Below are positions 13,717-14,362 of a DNA stretch of 14,362 nt, in pieces. Origin of the DNA: an uncultured Capnocytophaga sp. (GTDB lineage: Bacteria; Bacteroidota; Bacteroidia; Flavobacteriales; Flavobacteriaceae); the NCBI GenBank assembly GCA_915070235.1, contig CAJZFM010000024.1, forward strand, positions 1 through 14,362, written 5' to 3'. The first letter of the stretch is position 1; each line of letters opens with the position of its first letter. The notes under the pieces were generated by a model. The model ran no database searches. It was not told where the DNA came from and worked only from the letters and a program-made list of their open reading frames with translations. The position numbers were made by a program, and so were the translations under genes.

Positions 13717-14362
13717 ATGGAGAAAATCATACGAGAGTTTATCCTATTGCGATATGTTCGCAATTGTAACCGAAAGGGAGAGTTTCCCAAATTCCAAGAA
13801 ATAGCTAAAGCGATGTCCCCTTATGTCAAAGAAAGAGAGGATAATAAGGAACGCAAATATCGCTATGATAAGCAGTTATTTCGCCGAGATAGAGAAGCAC
13901 TTGAGGACAAAAGTTGTAAGATAGAGCGCAATAAGCAAAACGGTTATTTCTTTAATGAAGAGGGGAGCGAGCTTATAGATGACCTTTTGACCGCTTATAT
14001 GTTGCTGACTGCCCAAAATAAGGATGGACTATTGCCTATGTATGTGATTCCAGAACCTCGTAGAAACACAGGAGCGGAACACCTGCCCTATTGTATGCAC
14101 GCTATAGAGGAGCATTACCAGCTACAGCTTACCTACTATGACTATCGTGATGAGCAAACCAAGACCTACACCGTGCAACCTTATAAGCTCAAGCATAAGG
14201 ATTATAAGTGGTATCTTTTGGCGGTAGATATAGCCCACCCTGAAATACCCTTTAAGTCCTTTGCCTTGGAGCGTATCAGAAGTATAGAGGAGGGAGATAC
14301 CTTTCGCCCGAATAAGCAATTAGATTTTGTAACCCCCTATCGTGATGCCTTTGGCATGTTCA
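13717..14362 (+). CDS. WYL-domain transcriptional regulator (partial, cut by the window end)
   Basis: An open frame begins at the ATG at 13717 and runs 215 codons to the window edge without a stop, so the gene is 3'-truncated here by the window and not broken. Residues 1-80 are basic and helical with FILLRYVRNCNRKG and a KYRYDKQLFRRDREAL segment (47-62), like the winged-HTH part of YafY/WYL regulators that ends in an RDxxxL helix. The WYL domain begins about residue 127 and contains TVQPYKLKHKDYKWYLLAVD (152-171; WYL itself at 165-167), then KSFALERIRSIEEGDTF (180-196), the usual ligand-binding Sm-like fold with its conserved Arg in the ERI segment. WYL proteins sense nucleic acids or nucleotides and regulate defence, DNA-damage and other genes. 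It is divergent from the SprT-like gene, so it may regulate that promoter; its other targets lie beyond the window. Confidence 0.85.
   Translation, partial: MEKIIREFILLRYVRNCNRKGEFPKFQEIAKAMSPYVKEREDNKERKYRYDKQLFRRDREALEDKSCKIERNKQNGYFFNEEGSELIDDLLTAYMLLTAQNKDGLLPMYVIPEPRRNTGAEHLPYCMHAIEEHYQLQLTYYDYRDEQTKTYTVQPYKLKHKDYKWYLLAVDIAHPEIPFKSFALERIRSIEEGDTFRPNKQLDFVTPYRDAFGMF

Overview
The window reads as chromosomal DNA of a Bacteroidota bacterium, most likely class Flavobacteriia; a Capnocytophaga-like genus is a guess. The evidence is moderate GC, five upstream regions carrying the Bacteroidota promoter -7 motif TAnnTTTG (two with a good -33 element), starts with no clear Shine-Dalgarno sequence, secreted proteins with flavobacterial-type signals, and familiar flavobacterial families (DUF4301, a short RsmI-like methylase, a SprT-like protease without zinc-ribbon cysteines, and a long aminopeptidase P). 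Thirteen complete genes and one gene cut by the right edge are supported. No rRNA, tRNA, CRISPR array, transposase or phage gene is visible, and no gene-free stretch exceeds about 150 bases.

Layout. (1) 35-1483 (+): a secreted protein built of about a dozen YD-type repeats, followed by a strong intrinsic terminator and a TGTA-hairpin repeat. (2) 1609-5523 (-): a tightly overlapping operon in the order thiamine-binding (MTH1187/YkoF-like) protein, PnuC-type vitamin transporter, NadR-type kinase/ATPase, DUF4301 protein. After a 109-bp spacer packed with a 7-base repeat comes an outer-membrane beta-barrel-like protein. (3) 5658-8298 (+): SanA/YdcF-type envelope protein, a divergent RsmI-like SAM methyltransferase, and HflX GTPase, driven by a near-ideal Bacteroidota promoter. 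(4) 8295-10588 (-): an S41 protease lipoprotein joined by a TAATG junction to MenB of menaquinone synthesis; MenB converges on HflX with overlapping stop codons. (5) 10740-13056 (+): an Smr-domain protein and a three-domain Xaa-Pro aminopeptidase. (6) 13066-13671 (-): a SprT-like metalloprotease. (7) 13717-end (+): a WYL-domain regulator, truncated by the window.

Most of this is core housekeeping. The part that best fits a little-described system is the 2543-5523 operon. It combines a B1-type binding protein, a facilitated-diffusion vitamin transporter, a kinase that would trap the imported vitamin by phosphorylation, and a DUF4301 protein. The DUF4301 protein has three motifs resembling the UDP-sugar pyrophosphorylase (UDPGP) nucleotidyltransferase fold. 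Gene overlaps of 17, 55 and 4 bases imply co-translation. Whether the substrate is nicotinamide riboside or thiamine cannot be settled from the sequence; the kinase favours nicotinamide riboside and the first gene favours thiamine.
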